The notes below the pieces were generated by a model. It ran no database searches and was not told the origin of the DNA. It was given only the letters and a program-made list of their open reading frames with translations. 64,000 bases of DNA. Origin: Pseudomonas sp. FEN. Its GTDB lineage: Bacteria; Pseudomonadota; Gammaproteobacteria; Pseudomonadales; Pseudomonadaceae. The position numbers were made by a program, and so were the translations under genes. Location of the stretch: the NCBI RefSeq assembly GCF_904067045.1, contig NZ_CAJFDC010000036.1, positions 327,001 to 391,000 of the forward strand. Direction: 5' to 3'. This document shows positions 26,253-33,882 of this stretch, in pieces; positions within the stretch are counted from its first letter, which is position 1; each line of letters begins with the position of its first letter.

Positions 26253-27242
26253 ATGTCGATCGAAGTCCGTAATATCAGCAAGAACTTCAACGCCTTCAAA
26301 GCTCTGGACAACATCAACCTGGATATCCAGAGCGGTGAACTGGTGGCTCTGCTCGGTCCGTCCGGTTGCGGCAAGACCTCCTTGCTGCGAATCATCGCCG
26401 GGTTGGAAACCCCGGATGAGGGCAGCATCGTGTTCCACGGCGAAGACGTTTCCGGTCACGACGTGCGTGATCGCAACGTCGGTTTCGTATTCCAGCACTA
26501 CGCGCTGTTCCGCCACATGACGGTGTTCGACAACGTTGCCTTCGGCCTGCGCATGAAACCGAAGAACCAGCGCCCGAACGCCAGCCAGATCGCGACCAAG
26601 GTCCATGAGTTACTCAACATGGTGCAACTCGACTGGCTGGCTGATCGTTACCCGGAGCAACTGTCCGGCGGCCAGCGCCAACGCATCGCCCTGGCCCGGG
26701 CCCTGGCGGTGGAGCCCAAGGTGCTGCTGCTGGACGAACCTTTTGGCGCGCTCGATGCCAAGGTCCGCAAGGAGCTGCGGCGCTGGCTGGCGCGGCTGCA
26801 CGAAGACATCAACCTGACCTCGGTGTTCGTCACCCATGACCAGGAAGAGGCCATGGAAGTCGCCGACCGCATCGTGGTGATGAACAAGGGTGTGATCGAG
26901 CAGATCGGCTCGCCGGGCGAGGTGTATGAATACCCGGCCAGCGATTTCGTCTACCACTTCCTCGGTGACTCCAACCGTCTGCACCTGGGCGATGATCATC
27001 ACCTGCAGTTCCGACCCCATGAGGTATCGCTGTCGCGCCATGAACTGGAGGATCACCATGCGGCCGAGGTCCGCGATATCCGGCCGCTGGGCGCCACGAC
27101 CCGGGTAACGTTGAAAGTCGAAGGCCAGAGCGAACTGATCGAAGCCGAAGTGGTGAAGGATCACGACAGCCTGATCGGCCTGACACGGGGCGAGACCTTG
27201 TTCTTCAAGCCCAAGGTCTGGCAGAAGCAGGCCAATCTCTGA
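26253..27242 (+). CDS. cysA: Sulfate/thiosulfate ABC transporter ATPase CysA
   Basis: A 329-residue ATP-binding protein that powers sulfate uptake. Walker A is GPSGCGKTS (about 35-43), the signature is LSGGQRQR, Walker B is LLLDEPFGALD and the switch histidine is in VFVTHDQ. The last 90 residues are the TOBE-type regulatory domain (FRPHEVSLSR), shorter than in E. coli CysA but normal for Pseudomonas. It is the last gene of the operon; a REPIN follows. Confidence 0.95.
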   Translation: MSIEVRNISKNFNAFKALDNINLDIQSGELVALLGPSGCGKTSLLRIIAGLETPDEGSIVFHGEDVSGHDVRDRNVGFVFQHYALFRHMTVFDNVAFGLRMKPKNQRPNASQIATKVHELLNMVQLDWLADRYPEQLSGGQRQRIALARALAVEPKVLLLDEPFGALDAKVRKELRRWLARLHEDINLTSVFVTHDQEEAMEVADRIVVMNKGVIEQIGSPGEVYEYPASDFVYHFLGDSNRLHLGDDHHLQFRPHEVSLSRHELEDHHAAEVRDIRPLGATTRVTLKVEGQSELIEAEVVKDHDSLIGLTRGETLFFKPKVWQKQANL

Positions 27243-27258
27243 CAGGGTTGTAAGTACT

Positions 27259-27391
27259 TGCGGCGAGCGGGCTTGCCCGCGTTGGGGCGCGAAGCGGCCC
27301 TAAAACCAGCGAGCTCGGCGTGTCAGTTAGACCGAGTTGGTCGGATTTACGACTGCTTCGCAGCCGAACGCGGGCAAGCCCGCTCGCCACA
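27259..27391. repeat. REPIN after cysA
   Basis: Inverted REP copies: GCGAGCGGGCTTGCCCGCG at the left and CGCGGGCAAGCCCGCTCGC at the right, with inner GCGAAGCGGCC and GACTGCTTCGCAGCC arms. It lies between convergent genes and may end both transcripts. Confidence 0.85.
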
Positions 27392-27401
27392 ATGATGATA
27401 T

Positions 27402-27926
27402 TCAGGCGCTGACGTTTTTCTCCCGCAACCGCACCGCCCCAACCCGCGCCTCGATCTCATGCTTGAGACCCTGGCGCAGCCCGAGCAGGAACAACAGTTC
27501 CGCCACCACGAACAACGGCCCGACGATCAGCCCGCTGAGGTCATCGACAAACGCCGGCTTGCGCCCTTCGTAGTAATGCCCGACGAATTGGATTACCCAA
27601 CCGATCACGAACAGGCCGATGCCGCTCGCCAACCACACCGGCGTGCTCTGCGCCGCGAGGATTTGGCCCAGCCAAACGGATAGGCCGAGCAGCACCGTCA
27701 TCAGTAGCCCGAGGGCCCGTTCCAGGCGCAGATAAAACAGCGCCGCGACCACCGCCAAAAGCACTGCGGGACTGATCCCGAGCCCGGCCACCGGCCATTG
27801 CGGGCGTGACAGCAACGCCGCGACCGCGACCACGATCATTGGGATCCCGATGAAGTGGCTGGCGATATTGCGCGGGTCACGGTGATAGTCCGCGTATTGA
27901 CTGAGATGCTCGACGAGGTTTTTCAT
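27402..27926 (-). CDS. Mpo1-like (DUF962) membrane protein
   Basis: A 174-residue membrane protein with four to five hydrophobic helices. The N-terminal YADYHRDPRNIASHFIGIP and the later QFVGHYYEGRKPAFVDD carry the conserved histidines of the DUF962/Mpo1 family, whose yeast member is an iron-dependent dioxygenase in alpha-oxidation of 2-hydroxy fatty acids. A consensus AGGAGG lies 8 bp upstream of the start. Its bacterial role is not established. It is divergent from the Crp-type regulator. Confidence 0.85.
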   Translation of the reverse strand: MKNLVEHLSQYADYHRDPRNIASHFIGIPMIVVAVAALLSRPQWPVAGLGISPAVLLAVVAALFYLRLERALGLLMTVLLGLSVWLGQILAAQSTPVWLASGIGLFVIGWVIQFVGHYYEGRKPAFVDDLSGLIVGPLFVVAELLFLLGLRQGLKHEIEARVGAVRLREKNVSA

Positions 27927-28012
27927 TGTTATTCCTCCTGTAGGGTGATGGGATCATGCCCTGCGTGAAACTTTTACTCTGTCAGCTATACGACAATCGT
28001 CTCGGAGTTCTC

Positions 28013-28699
28013 ATGGATGTATCTGCCTGGCGCTCGCGCCTGCTGACCGGACACTGGTTCAGCCACCTGCCCGCGCACTTGCAGGATAGTCTGCTCGCCG
28101 CCGCCAAAGGGCGTCGCCTGACGCCCGGGCAGCGCCTGTTCCAGCGTGGCGATCCGCCTTGCGGGCTGTACGCGGTACTGGAAGGTTCGATCAGGGTCGG
28201 CGCGGTCAGCGAGAAGGGCAAGGAGGCCTTGCTGGGAGTGATCGAACTGCCTTACTGGTTCGGCGAAATTTCGCTGTTCGATGGCTTGCCGCGAACCCAC
28301 GACGCCTATGCCGTGGGTCACACCATCCTGTTGCAAGTGCCCCAGGATGTTTTGCTCAAACTGCTCGACGAGCACCCGGAATACTGGCGGCAGTTCGCTT
28401 TGCTGATGAGCCAGAAACTGCGCCTGACTTTTATCGGTCTGGAACAGTTGAGCCTGATGTCGGCTCCGGCGCGTTTGGCTCACCGCCTGTTGTTGATTGC
28501 CGAAGGCTACGGCGAACTGAACCGTTCGCGGCAATTGATCGAGGTGTCCCAGGAACAGTTGGCGGCGATGTTGTCGCTGTCGCGCCAGAGCATCAACCAG
28601 ATCCTCCAGGATTTTCAGCAGCAGGGCATCCTGCGCACCCACTATGGTGGGATCGAGATTCTCGATCTCGAACGCCTGCGGGCCACGGCCAGCGCCTGA
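28013..28699 (+). CDS. Crp/Fnr family transcriptional regulator
   Basis: A 228-residue regulator with an N-terminal cyclic-nucleotide-binding-like beta-roll (about 35-125, including LFQRGDPPCGLYAVLEGSI) and a C-terminal winged helix (VSQEQLAAMLSLSRQSINQIL as the recognition region). The four N-terminal cysteines of FNR/ANR are absent, so it is not an oxygen sensor of that kind. The start at 28013 gives MDVSAWRSRLL; a frame from 27956 would add 19 residues. It is divergent from the Mpo1-like gene, which is a possible target. The effector is unknown. Confidence 0.88.
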   Translation: MDVSAWRSRLLTGHWFSHLPAHLQDSLLAAAKGRRLTPGQRLFQRGDPPCGLYAVLEGSIRVGAVSEKGKEALLGVIELPYWFGEISLFDGLPRTHDAYAVGHTILLQVPQDVLLKLLDEHPEYWRQFALLMSQKLRLTFIGLEQLSLMSAPARLAHRLLLIAEGYGELNRSRQLIEVSQEQLAAMLSLSRQSINQILQDFQQQGILRTHYGGIEILDLERLRATASA

Positions 28700-28735
28700 G
28701 CGACCCTGGCAATCCAGGATGAGCAGGTTTGATCT

Positions 28736-28938
28736 TTGTGGCGAGCTTGCCCCATAGGCGATTCAGCCAAGGCCGAACACGGTCCTTGTGGGAGCAGAGC
28801 TTGCTCGCGAAGAGGGCCTTGAGGCCGCTAAAAGTTTCGCGGCGGCGCGGCGGTCCGACAAGCACCGCTCCCACGGCGCTTTCGAGATCCCATTTCCTTG
28901 ACCGAATGGCCTATAGGGCAAACCCGCTCGCCACAGGT
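28736..28938. repeat. Nested REP palindromes
   Basis: An inner pair (GTGGGAGCAGAGCTTGCTCGCG near 28788 against GCACCGCTCCCAC near 28862) sits inside an outer pair of another type (TTGTGGCGAGCTTGCCC at 28737 against CCCGCTCGCCACAG near 28924), as if one REPIN had landed in another. Confidence 0.7.
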
Positions 28939-28954
28939 ATGGGGTACGTACTGT

Positions 28955-29959
28955 TCAGCGCAGCCCGTCGCGAAACTGTCCCGGGGTGATCCCGGTCCAG
29001 CGCTTGAACGCCCGGCTGAAGCTGCTGGTGTCGGCAAAACCGAGCAGGTAGCTGACTTCGCTCAGCGAGCACCGCGGGTCGCGCAGGTGCAGCAACGCCA
29101 GGTTTTCCCGGCATTCGTTGAGCAGGGTGTCGTAGCGCGCGCCCTCATCGGCCAGGTGCCGTTGCAGGCTGCGCAGGCTCAGATTCAGGGCCTGGGCGAT
29201 ACGTTCCGCCGATGGCTCGCCTTCTGGCAACTGGGCTTCGATGGCTTCGCGCACGCGGCGCTCCCAGGTCAGCGGTTTCAATTGCGCAAGTGTACGGTTG
29301 AGCACCGTCTCGTTGTGTGCGACCAGTTCCGGGTTGGCATCGTCCAGGTGGCTGTCGAAATCGCTACAGGCAAACTCCAGTCGATCCTCCGCGGCGGCGA
29401 AGAATACCGGCGCGCGGAACACCGTGTGCCAAGGTGATGGGTCGGCCGGCGCCGGACGCCGCAGATGCACCGCCAGCGGCGCGTAATCGCGGCCCAGGCG
29501 GTTGCGGCAGGTGCGTACATAGATCGAGGCGAAGGCATCGATGGCCTCGGGAGCCGGGGACGGGCCGCCCTTGGGCACCTGCAGGCGAAAACGGTAGCGT
29601 TCGCCCTCGCGGCTGAGCTGCAGCTCCAGCGCATCGCTGACCACCTGGTGATAACGCACGATTCGTTCGAACACTTCCCGCAGACTGCCGCTGGCCACCA
29701 AGGCGTAGCCGAGGGCGTGGAAGGTGGTCGGGCTGACAAACCGTGAAACCCGCAAACCGATGGCCGGATCGCCGCTGCTGGCCACGGCCAGTTGCCACAG
29801 GCGCGTGGTGGCCGACAGCGGGTAGCGGGCGTTGGGATCGTCCATCAGTTGTGGGTCGAGCCCGGCTTCGCGGCACAGCGCGGCGCTGTCGAGGCCCAAT
29901 GCGTCGAGCTGCTTGCGCAGGGCGCGGGTCCAGCTGGAGAGAGAGGTCGGTTCGGGCAT
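28955..29959 (-). CDS. AraC family transcriptional regulator
   Basis: A 334-residue regulator. The N-terminal 200 residues match the Arabinose_bd-type sensor domain found in OruR- and ArgR-like Pseudomonas regulators. The C-terminal 100 residues hold two helix-turn-helix motifs, ending with LGFADTSSFSRAFKRWTGITPGQFR, the AraC signature. The start at 29959 gives MPEPTSLSSW; the frame extends further upstream but that part reads like non-coding sequence. It is divergent from the desaturase gene at 30056, the probable target. Confidence 0.9.
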   Translation of the reverse strand: MPEPTSLSSWTRALRKQLDALGLDSAALCREAGLDPQLMDDPNARYPLSATTRLWQLAVASSGDPAIGLRVSRFVSPTTFHALGYALVASGSLREVFERIVRYHQVVSDALELQLSREGERYRFRLQVPKGGPSPAPEAIDAFASIYVRTCRNRLGRDYAPLAVHLRRPAPADPSPWHTVFRAPVFFAAAEDRLEFACSDFDSHLDDANPELVAHNETVLNRTLAQLKPLTWERRVREAIEAQLPEGEPSAERIAQALNLSLRSLQRHLADEGARYDTLLNECRENLALLHLRDPRCSLSEVSYLLGFADTSSFSRAFKRWTGITPGQFRDGLR

Positions 29960-30055
29960 ATTGGCGTATCCGGTCAACGGGTTGGCGTTCGCGGCTACGA
30001 CCTTTGATGCTGCAACGGCGCAGGATACGAACATCAATAACCAGAGGATGGAATC

Positions 30056-31141
30056 ATGGACGGTGTTTGCGCAAGTCCCGAGCGCCTGAATGCTCAACAA
30101 CGATCGGCGCATATTCGCCAAGTGGTCATGGCCCGCGGTGTCGAGTTGCGCCGGCGTTACCCGCTGCTGAGCCACCAGGACGCCTTGGGCGCGGGCATTC
30201 TGGTCGTTGCATTGGCCGGGATGATCGGTTCGGCGCTGCTCTATGTGGAGGGGTATCTGGCCTGGTGGGGATGTTTGTTACTGAATGCGTTTTTTGCCTC
30301 GCTGACCCACGAGCTGGAGCACGACCTGATCCACAGTATGTATTTCCGAAAACAACGGCTGCCGCACAACCTGATGCTGGCGCTGGTCTGGCTGGCGCGG
30401 CCAAGCACCATCAATCCATGGATTCGGCGTCATCTGCACCTCAATCATCACAAGGTCTCCGGCACCGAGGCGGATATGGAGGAGCGCGCCATTACCAATG
30501 GCGAGCCGTGGGGGATCGCCCGCCTGCTGATGGTCGGCGACAACGTGATGTCTTCGCTGATCCGCCTGCTGCGGGCGAAAACCCGGGCACACAAATTGAA
30601 CATCCTCAAGCGCACGCTCAAGGTCTATGCGCCGCTGGCGCTGCTGCACTGGGGCGCGTGGTACGTATTTCTCGGCTTTCACGCCGCCAATGGGGTCGCC
30701 GGCTTGCTGGGGACGTCCATCGGCTGGTCGGCCAATACCCTGGCGGTGATGCAGGTGATCGACATCGCGACGGTGGTGATCATCGGGCCGAACGTGTTGC
30801 GTACGTTCTGCCTGCATTTCGTCAGCTCGAACATGCACTACTACGGCGATGTCGAGCCGGGCAATGTGATCCAGCAGACCCAGGTACTCAATCCCTGGTG
30901 GTTGTGGCCGTTGCAGGCGTTCTGCTGCAACTTCGGCAGCACCCACGGGATTCATCATTTCGTGGTCAAGGAACCGTTCTATATCCGTCAGATGACCGCG
31001 TCGGTGGCGCATAAGGTGATGGCCGAGATGGGCGTGCGCTTCAATGACTTCGGGACGTTCGGGCGGGCGAACCGGTTTGTTCGGGAGGAACAAGTTATTC
31101 ACAATGGCCTGGGTTCATATAGCCAATCGATTGAGAAATAA
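30056..31141 (+). CDS. Membrane fatty acid desaturase/hydroxylase family protein
   Basis: A 361-residue di-iron membrane enzyme with histidine boxes HELEHDLIH (about 85-93), HLHLNHH (about 126-132) and a third HGIHH near 302-306, plus two pairs of membrane helices. Spacing of the boxes fits the fatty-acid desaturase superfamily (which also includes alkane and beta-carotene hydroxylases). The substrate cannot be decided from sequence. It is controlled probably by the divergent AraC-type regulator 96 bp away, a common arrangement for inducible lipid enzymes. Confidence 0.85.
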   Translation: MDGVCASPERLNAQQRSAHIRQVVMARGVELRRRYPLLSHQDALGAGILVVALAGMIGSALLYVEGYLAWWGCLLLNAFFASLTHELEHDLIHSMYFRKQRLPHNLMLALVWLARPSTINPWIRRHLHLNHHKVSGTEADMEERAITNGEPWGIARLLMVGDNVMSSLIRLLRAKTRAHKLNILKRTLKVYAPLALLHWGAWYVFLGFHAANGVAGLLGTSIGWSANTLAVMQVIDIATVVIIGPNVLRTFCLHFVSSNMHYYGDVEPGNVIQQTQVLNPWWLWPLQAFCCNFGSTHGIHHFVVKEPFYIRQMTASVAHKVMAEMGVRFNDFGTFGRANRFVREEQVIHNGLGSYSQSIEK

Positions 31142-31254
31142 CAGTGGGTCCGATTGGACAGATGTTATAAGTCCAACCATGCTGGAAGTCGTGAGTTTCA
31201 GGAGGAACTCACTTTCATTGGAAGAGTGTATTAACGACATAAGGAGAACGCATC

Positions 31255-31578
31255 ATGTCGAGCATCAATGGAACTTATGTAAGCTACAATTCGGACGCTA
31301 AACTGGTCGTCACCGACGGCAACGACTCGAACGGCTCGTTCAGCGGGCAGATCACCCAGGCCGGCGTGAACTACAACGTGACCGGCCACTATCACTTCCA
31401 GAACAGTACCGGCCAGCCAACGATCATCGCCTTCACCGGCTACAACGATGGTCATGGCTACGTCACCTACGCGGCTTTCTCTCCCGATCACAACTACGGG
31501 AAACTGAGAGCCAGCGGATCGCGCACCACCTTTGACGGCCAAGTGGTCGGTCTGGGCGGCGAGTTCGTCAAACAGTAA
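31255..31578 (+). CDS. Small avidin-like beta-barrel protein (tentative)
   Basis: A 107-residue protein without signal peptide, with AAGGAGA 9 bp before the ATG. It is rich in Gly, Ser, Thr, Asn and Tyr and alternates polar and hydrophobic residues as a beta-barrel would. The order NGTY...LVVTDGN..GSFSG, YNVTGHY, AFTGYND and LRASGSR...VVGLGGEFVKQ runs parallel to streptavidin segments (GTW, GTY, YVLTGRYD, TVAWKNN, LLTSGT, LVGHDTFTKV). All tryptophans that line the biotin site in avidins are absent (no Trp at all), so biotin binding is doubtful. It could also be a lectin-like or unrelated barrel. Closed by a large hairpin. Confidence 0.4.
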   Translation: MSSINGTYVSYNSDAKLVVTDGNDSNGSFSGQITQAGVNYNVTGHYHFQNSTGQPTIIAFTGYNDGHGYVTYAAFSPDHNYGKLRASGSRTTFDGQVVGLGGEFVKQ

Positions 31579-31595
31579 TAAAGGCAACACGTTGT

Positions 31596-31670
31596 ACTGC
31601 CAGGCCAACAAGCGAATGGGTGGAGGTTTCCACTCATCCGCTTGAAGTCCTGGCGGTATGTTTTGTTGTT
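31596..31670 (+). terminator. Large double-stem terminator hairpin after the avidin-like gene
   Basis: An outer 9-bp stem (ACTGCCAGG 31596-31604 with CCTGGCGGT 31649-31657) encloses an inner stem of about 15 bp with one mismatch (starting AAGCG 31610, ending CGCTT 31643). A T-rich run follows. Confidence 0.75.
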
Positions 31671-31794
31671 CTCGCTAATAATAAAAAGCGTGTTATTTCT
31701 GTTTGAAGTTTTCATCTTTCGGTCATCCGTATCCGCCTTTTTGTTTCTTGGTTATCCGTGTTGTTGTCGATGTCGCGGCAGCTGTTGGGATCCC

Positions 31795-31850
31795 CGGTTT
31801 TGGGGGCGCTTCGCCCCCCAGCGTGGGCAAGCCCACTCGCCACGGGGGAT
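31795..31850. repeat. Solitary REP fragment
   Basis: GGGGGCGCTTCGCCCCC followed by GTGGGCAAGCCCACTCGCCAC, the right half of a REPIN of the type seen after cysA. Confidence 0.7.
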
Positions 31851-31878
31851 TGACCGTATATTTCTTTATGGTCTTAAT

Positions 31879-31924
31879 AAATAGCTTCTTATTCCTTAAC
31901 GAATATAACTCTCCTCTCTATACT
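31879..31924 (+). promoter_or_regulatory. Putative promoter of the hydrolase/AAA operon
   Basis: AAATAG (31879-31884), GAATAT (31901-31906), a 12-bp gap and TATACT (31919-31924, a good -10) reproduce the layout before tcyJ almost exactly. It ends 36 bp before the hydrolase ATG. Confidence 0.5.
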
Positions 31925-31960
31925 CGATCCGGAACGCAAACGCTGGAGGAGGTGTACCCC

Positions 31961-32542
31961 ATGCGCAACGAGTCGATTCGTTATCTGATCGTGCCGGGCT
32001 GGCAAGGATCGCCAGAAGATCATTGGCAAACCCATTGGCAGCACAGCCTGCCCAATAGCGCGCGGGTGGAACAGGCCGACTGGCTGACGCCACGCCGCGA
32101 GGACTGGGTGGCGGCCCTGGCCGAAGCCATTGCGGCTGACGACACGCCGGTGATCCTGATCGCCCACAGCCTGGGGTGCATCACCGTCGCCCATTGGGCG
32201 CAAACGGCGCCGCTGCACCTGCTGCGTCAGGTCCGTGGTGCGTTGCTGGTGGCCCCGGCCGATGTCGAGCGTCGCGCCTGCGCCCCGGCCTTGCGTAACT
32301 TTGCGCCGATCCCGAGCGACCTGTTGCCGTTCCCGAGCCAGATCGTCGCTTCCGACAACGACGCCGCCATCAGTGCCCAGCGCACCTTGGAGCTGGCCCG
32401 CGACTGGGGCGCGCAAGCGAGCATCCTCAGCGGTGCCGGGCATATCAACGTGAAGTCCGGCCATCAGCGCTGGGAACAGGGTTTTGCCTACCTGTACCGC
32501 CTGCAAACCCGAATGGAACGGCATTCCCTGCGTCGCGCCTGA
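31961..32542 (+). CDS. RBBP9/YdeN family alpha/beta hydrolase
   Basis: A 193-residue serine hydrolase. The start follows an excellent GGAGGAGG site; the frame upstream is non-coding. It begins with YLIVPGWQGSPEDHWQTHWQ, the family hallmark, has the nucleophile in AHSLG and the probable Asp in ASDND and His in GAGHIN. Family members cleave small esters or thioesters, but natural substrates are mostly unknown. The sigma-54-type AAA gene starts 57 bp downstream, so the two are likely one operon, and the shared promoter motif ties them to sulfur genes (inference). Confidence 0.88.
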   Translation: MRNESIRYLIVPGWQGSPEDHWQTHWQHSLPNSARVEQADWLTPRREDWVAALAEAIAADDTPVILIAHSLGCITVAHWAQTAPLHLLRQVRGALLVAPADVERRACAPALRNFAPIPSDLLPFPSQIVASDNDAAISAQRTLELARDWGAQASILSGAGHINVKSGHQRWEQGFAYLYRLQTRMERHSLRRA

Positions 32543-32599
32543 ATCTTTCTTTTGCTTGAACGTCCCCCGCCGGTCAGCGGTTTGGGGCGGGAGCCTGCC

Positions 32600-33505
32600 A
32601 TGAGCCTGTATGAATCTTTCGGTCAGCCATTGCTGACCTTTCCCGATGCCGAAAAGAGCCCGCTGAGCATTCGGGCCAAGGCGCTGGTGTTCGTCGATCC
32701 GCGTTCGCGACAACTGCGTGAAGAGCTCGAAACGCTGGCGCCCAAGGCGCTGCCGGTATTGATCCGTGGCGAGACCGGGACCGGCAAGGAGCTGCTCGCC
32801 CGGCATATCCACCGCGCCAGTGACCGGAGCGGGTTGTTCGTTTCGGTCAACTGCGGTGCCATCAGCCCGACCTACGCCGACGCCGAGCTGTTCGGTTATG
32901 CCGCCGGGGCCTACAGCGGCTCGGCCAGCAGTCGCGCCGGCTGGTTTGGTTCGGCCAACGGCGGCACCTTGTATCTGGACGAGATTGGCGACCTGCCGCT
33001 GCCGATCCAGGTGAAGTTGCTCGCCGCGCTGGAGAATCACGAGGTCACCCGGGTCGGAGCGCCGCAACCGAGTCCGGTAGATGTACGCCTGGTGGCAGCC
33101 ACCAGCATCGACCTGGCCCAGGCGGTGGCGGTCGGCAAATTCCATGAACGGCTGTATCACTACCTCAGCGAAGGTCGACTGGAGTTGCCGGCGTTGCGCG
33201 AACGGGTCGGCGATATCCTGCCCCTGGCCGAGTATTTTCTCGGCATTTACAGCCAGCGTCTGAGCCTGTCGGTGCCGCTGATCAGTGAAAGTGCCCAGCG
33301 TGCCCTGGAGCGGCACAGTTGGCCGGGTAACACCCGGGAGCTGGAGAATGTCATTCATTTTGCCTTGCTGGTCAGCAGCGGCGACGAGATCCTGCCGGCG
33401 CATTTGAACCTGCCGGTACCGCTGGCCCTTATCGAGCAATTTATCGGCAGCAGTTCCGCCGAGGAGCTGGCTCAGCTGAAACGCCTTTTGGACAGCGCTG
33501 TATGA
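32600..33505 (+). CDS. SfnR-like sigma-54 AAA+ protein lacking a DNA-binding domain
   Basis: A 301-residue AAA+ protein of the bacterial enhancer-binding family. It has no N-terminal sensor domain. Walker A is GETGTGKE (57-64) and Walker B is GGTLYLDEI (121-129). Three features are odd: the sigma-54 contact loop GAFTGA reads GAYSGS (103-108); the arginine-finger segment, normally F-R-x-D-L-x-x-R-L, reads FHERLYHYL (181-189), losing both arginines; and the chain ends at about 30 residues after the AAA lid, so the Fis-type helix-turn-helix is missing. Sequence after the stop does not restore it. It resembles SfnR-type regulators of sulfone use in overall character. It may modulate another activator rather than act alone. 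Confidence 0.8.
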   Translation: MSLYESFGQPLLTFPDAEKSPLSIRAKALVFVDPRSRQLREELETLAPKALPVLIRGETGTGKELLARHIHRASDRSGLFVSVNCGAISPTYADAELFGYAAGAYSGSASSRAGWFGSANGGTLYLDEIGDLPLPIQVKLLAALENHEVTRVGAPQPSPVDVRLVAATSIDLAQAVAVGKFHERLYHYLSEGRLELPALRERVGDILPLAEYFLGIYSQRLSLSVPLISESAQRALERHSWPGNTRELENVIHFALLVSSGDEILPAHLNLPVPLALIEQFIGSSSAEELAQLKRLLDSAV

Positions 33506-33589
33506 GGCCCGCTTGCGTGAGTAGGGCGAAGATTTCATGGGAGTAGGGTCCGGGCCCGGAGGGAATAGGGTGCAGCTCTATTGGAGTCG

Positions 33590-33712
33590 GGTGCGGATCC
33601 CGTGGGAGCGGAGCTTGCCCGCGAAGAACGATAACGCGGTGCGCCTGAGGCTCCGCGTCGTCTCATTCGCGGGCAAGCACCGCTCCCACACAAGCACCGC
33701 TCCCACAAGGCA
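33590..33712. repeat. REPIN with extra half copy
   Basis: GTGGGAGCGGAGCTTGCCCGCG near 33600 is inverted by CGCGGGCAAGCACCGCTCCCAC near 33671, with a second short CAAGCACCGCTCCCAC repeated at once. Confidence 0.8.
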
Positions 33713-33774
33713 GTACCGCGTCAGTACTGTATGAACAAAATGGAATATGAAGATGAATAAAAGATATTTTTCTG

Positions 33775-33796
33775 GAATAAAAAATATCGGTATCTT
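33775..33796 (+). promoter_or_regulatory. Putative promoter of the orphan MetQ gene
   Basis: GAATAA (33775-33780), a 10-bp gap and TATCTT (33791-33796) repeat the layout seen before oscA and tcyJ, inside an AT-rich block that stands out against the surrounding GC-rich DNA. Confidence 0.45.
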
Positions 33797-33882
33797 CTGT
33801 TCCACGCCAGCGATATCACTTTGCTGGCACCTCTCTCAAGGCTGTCGTCGATGACACCCGTGATTTTCGATAAGGACACTGC

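Noticed and set aside
31889..33538. A 549-codon open frame on the minus strand across the hydrolase and AAA genes
   Set aside because: It is antisense to two clear genes, is rich in Gln, Arg and Gly as GC-rich shadow frames are, and has no ribosome site or recognisable motif.
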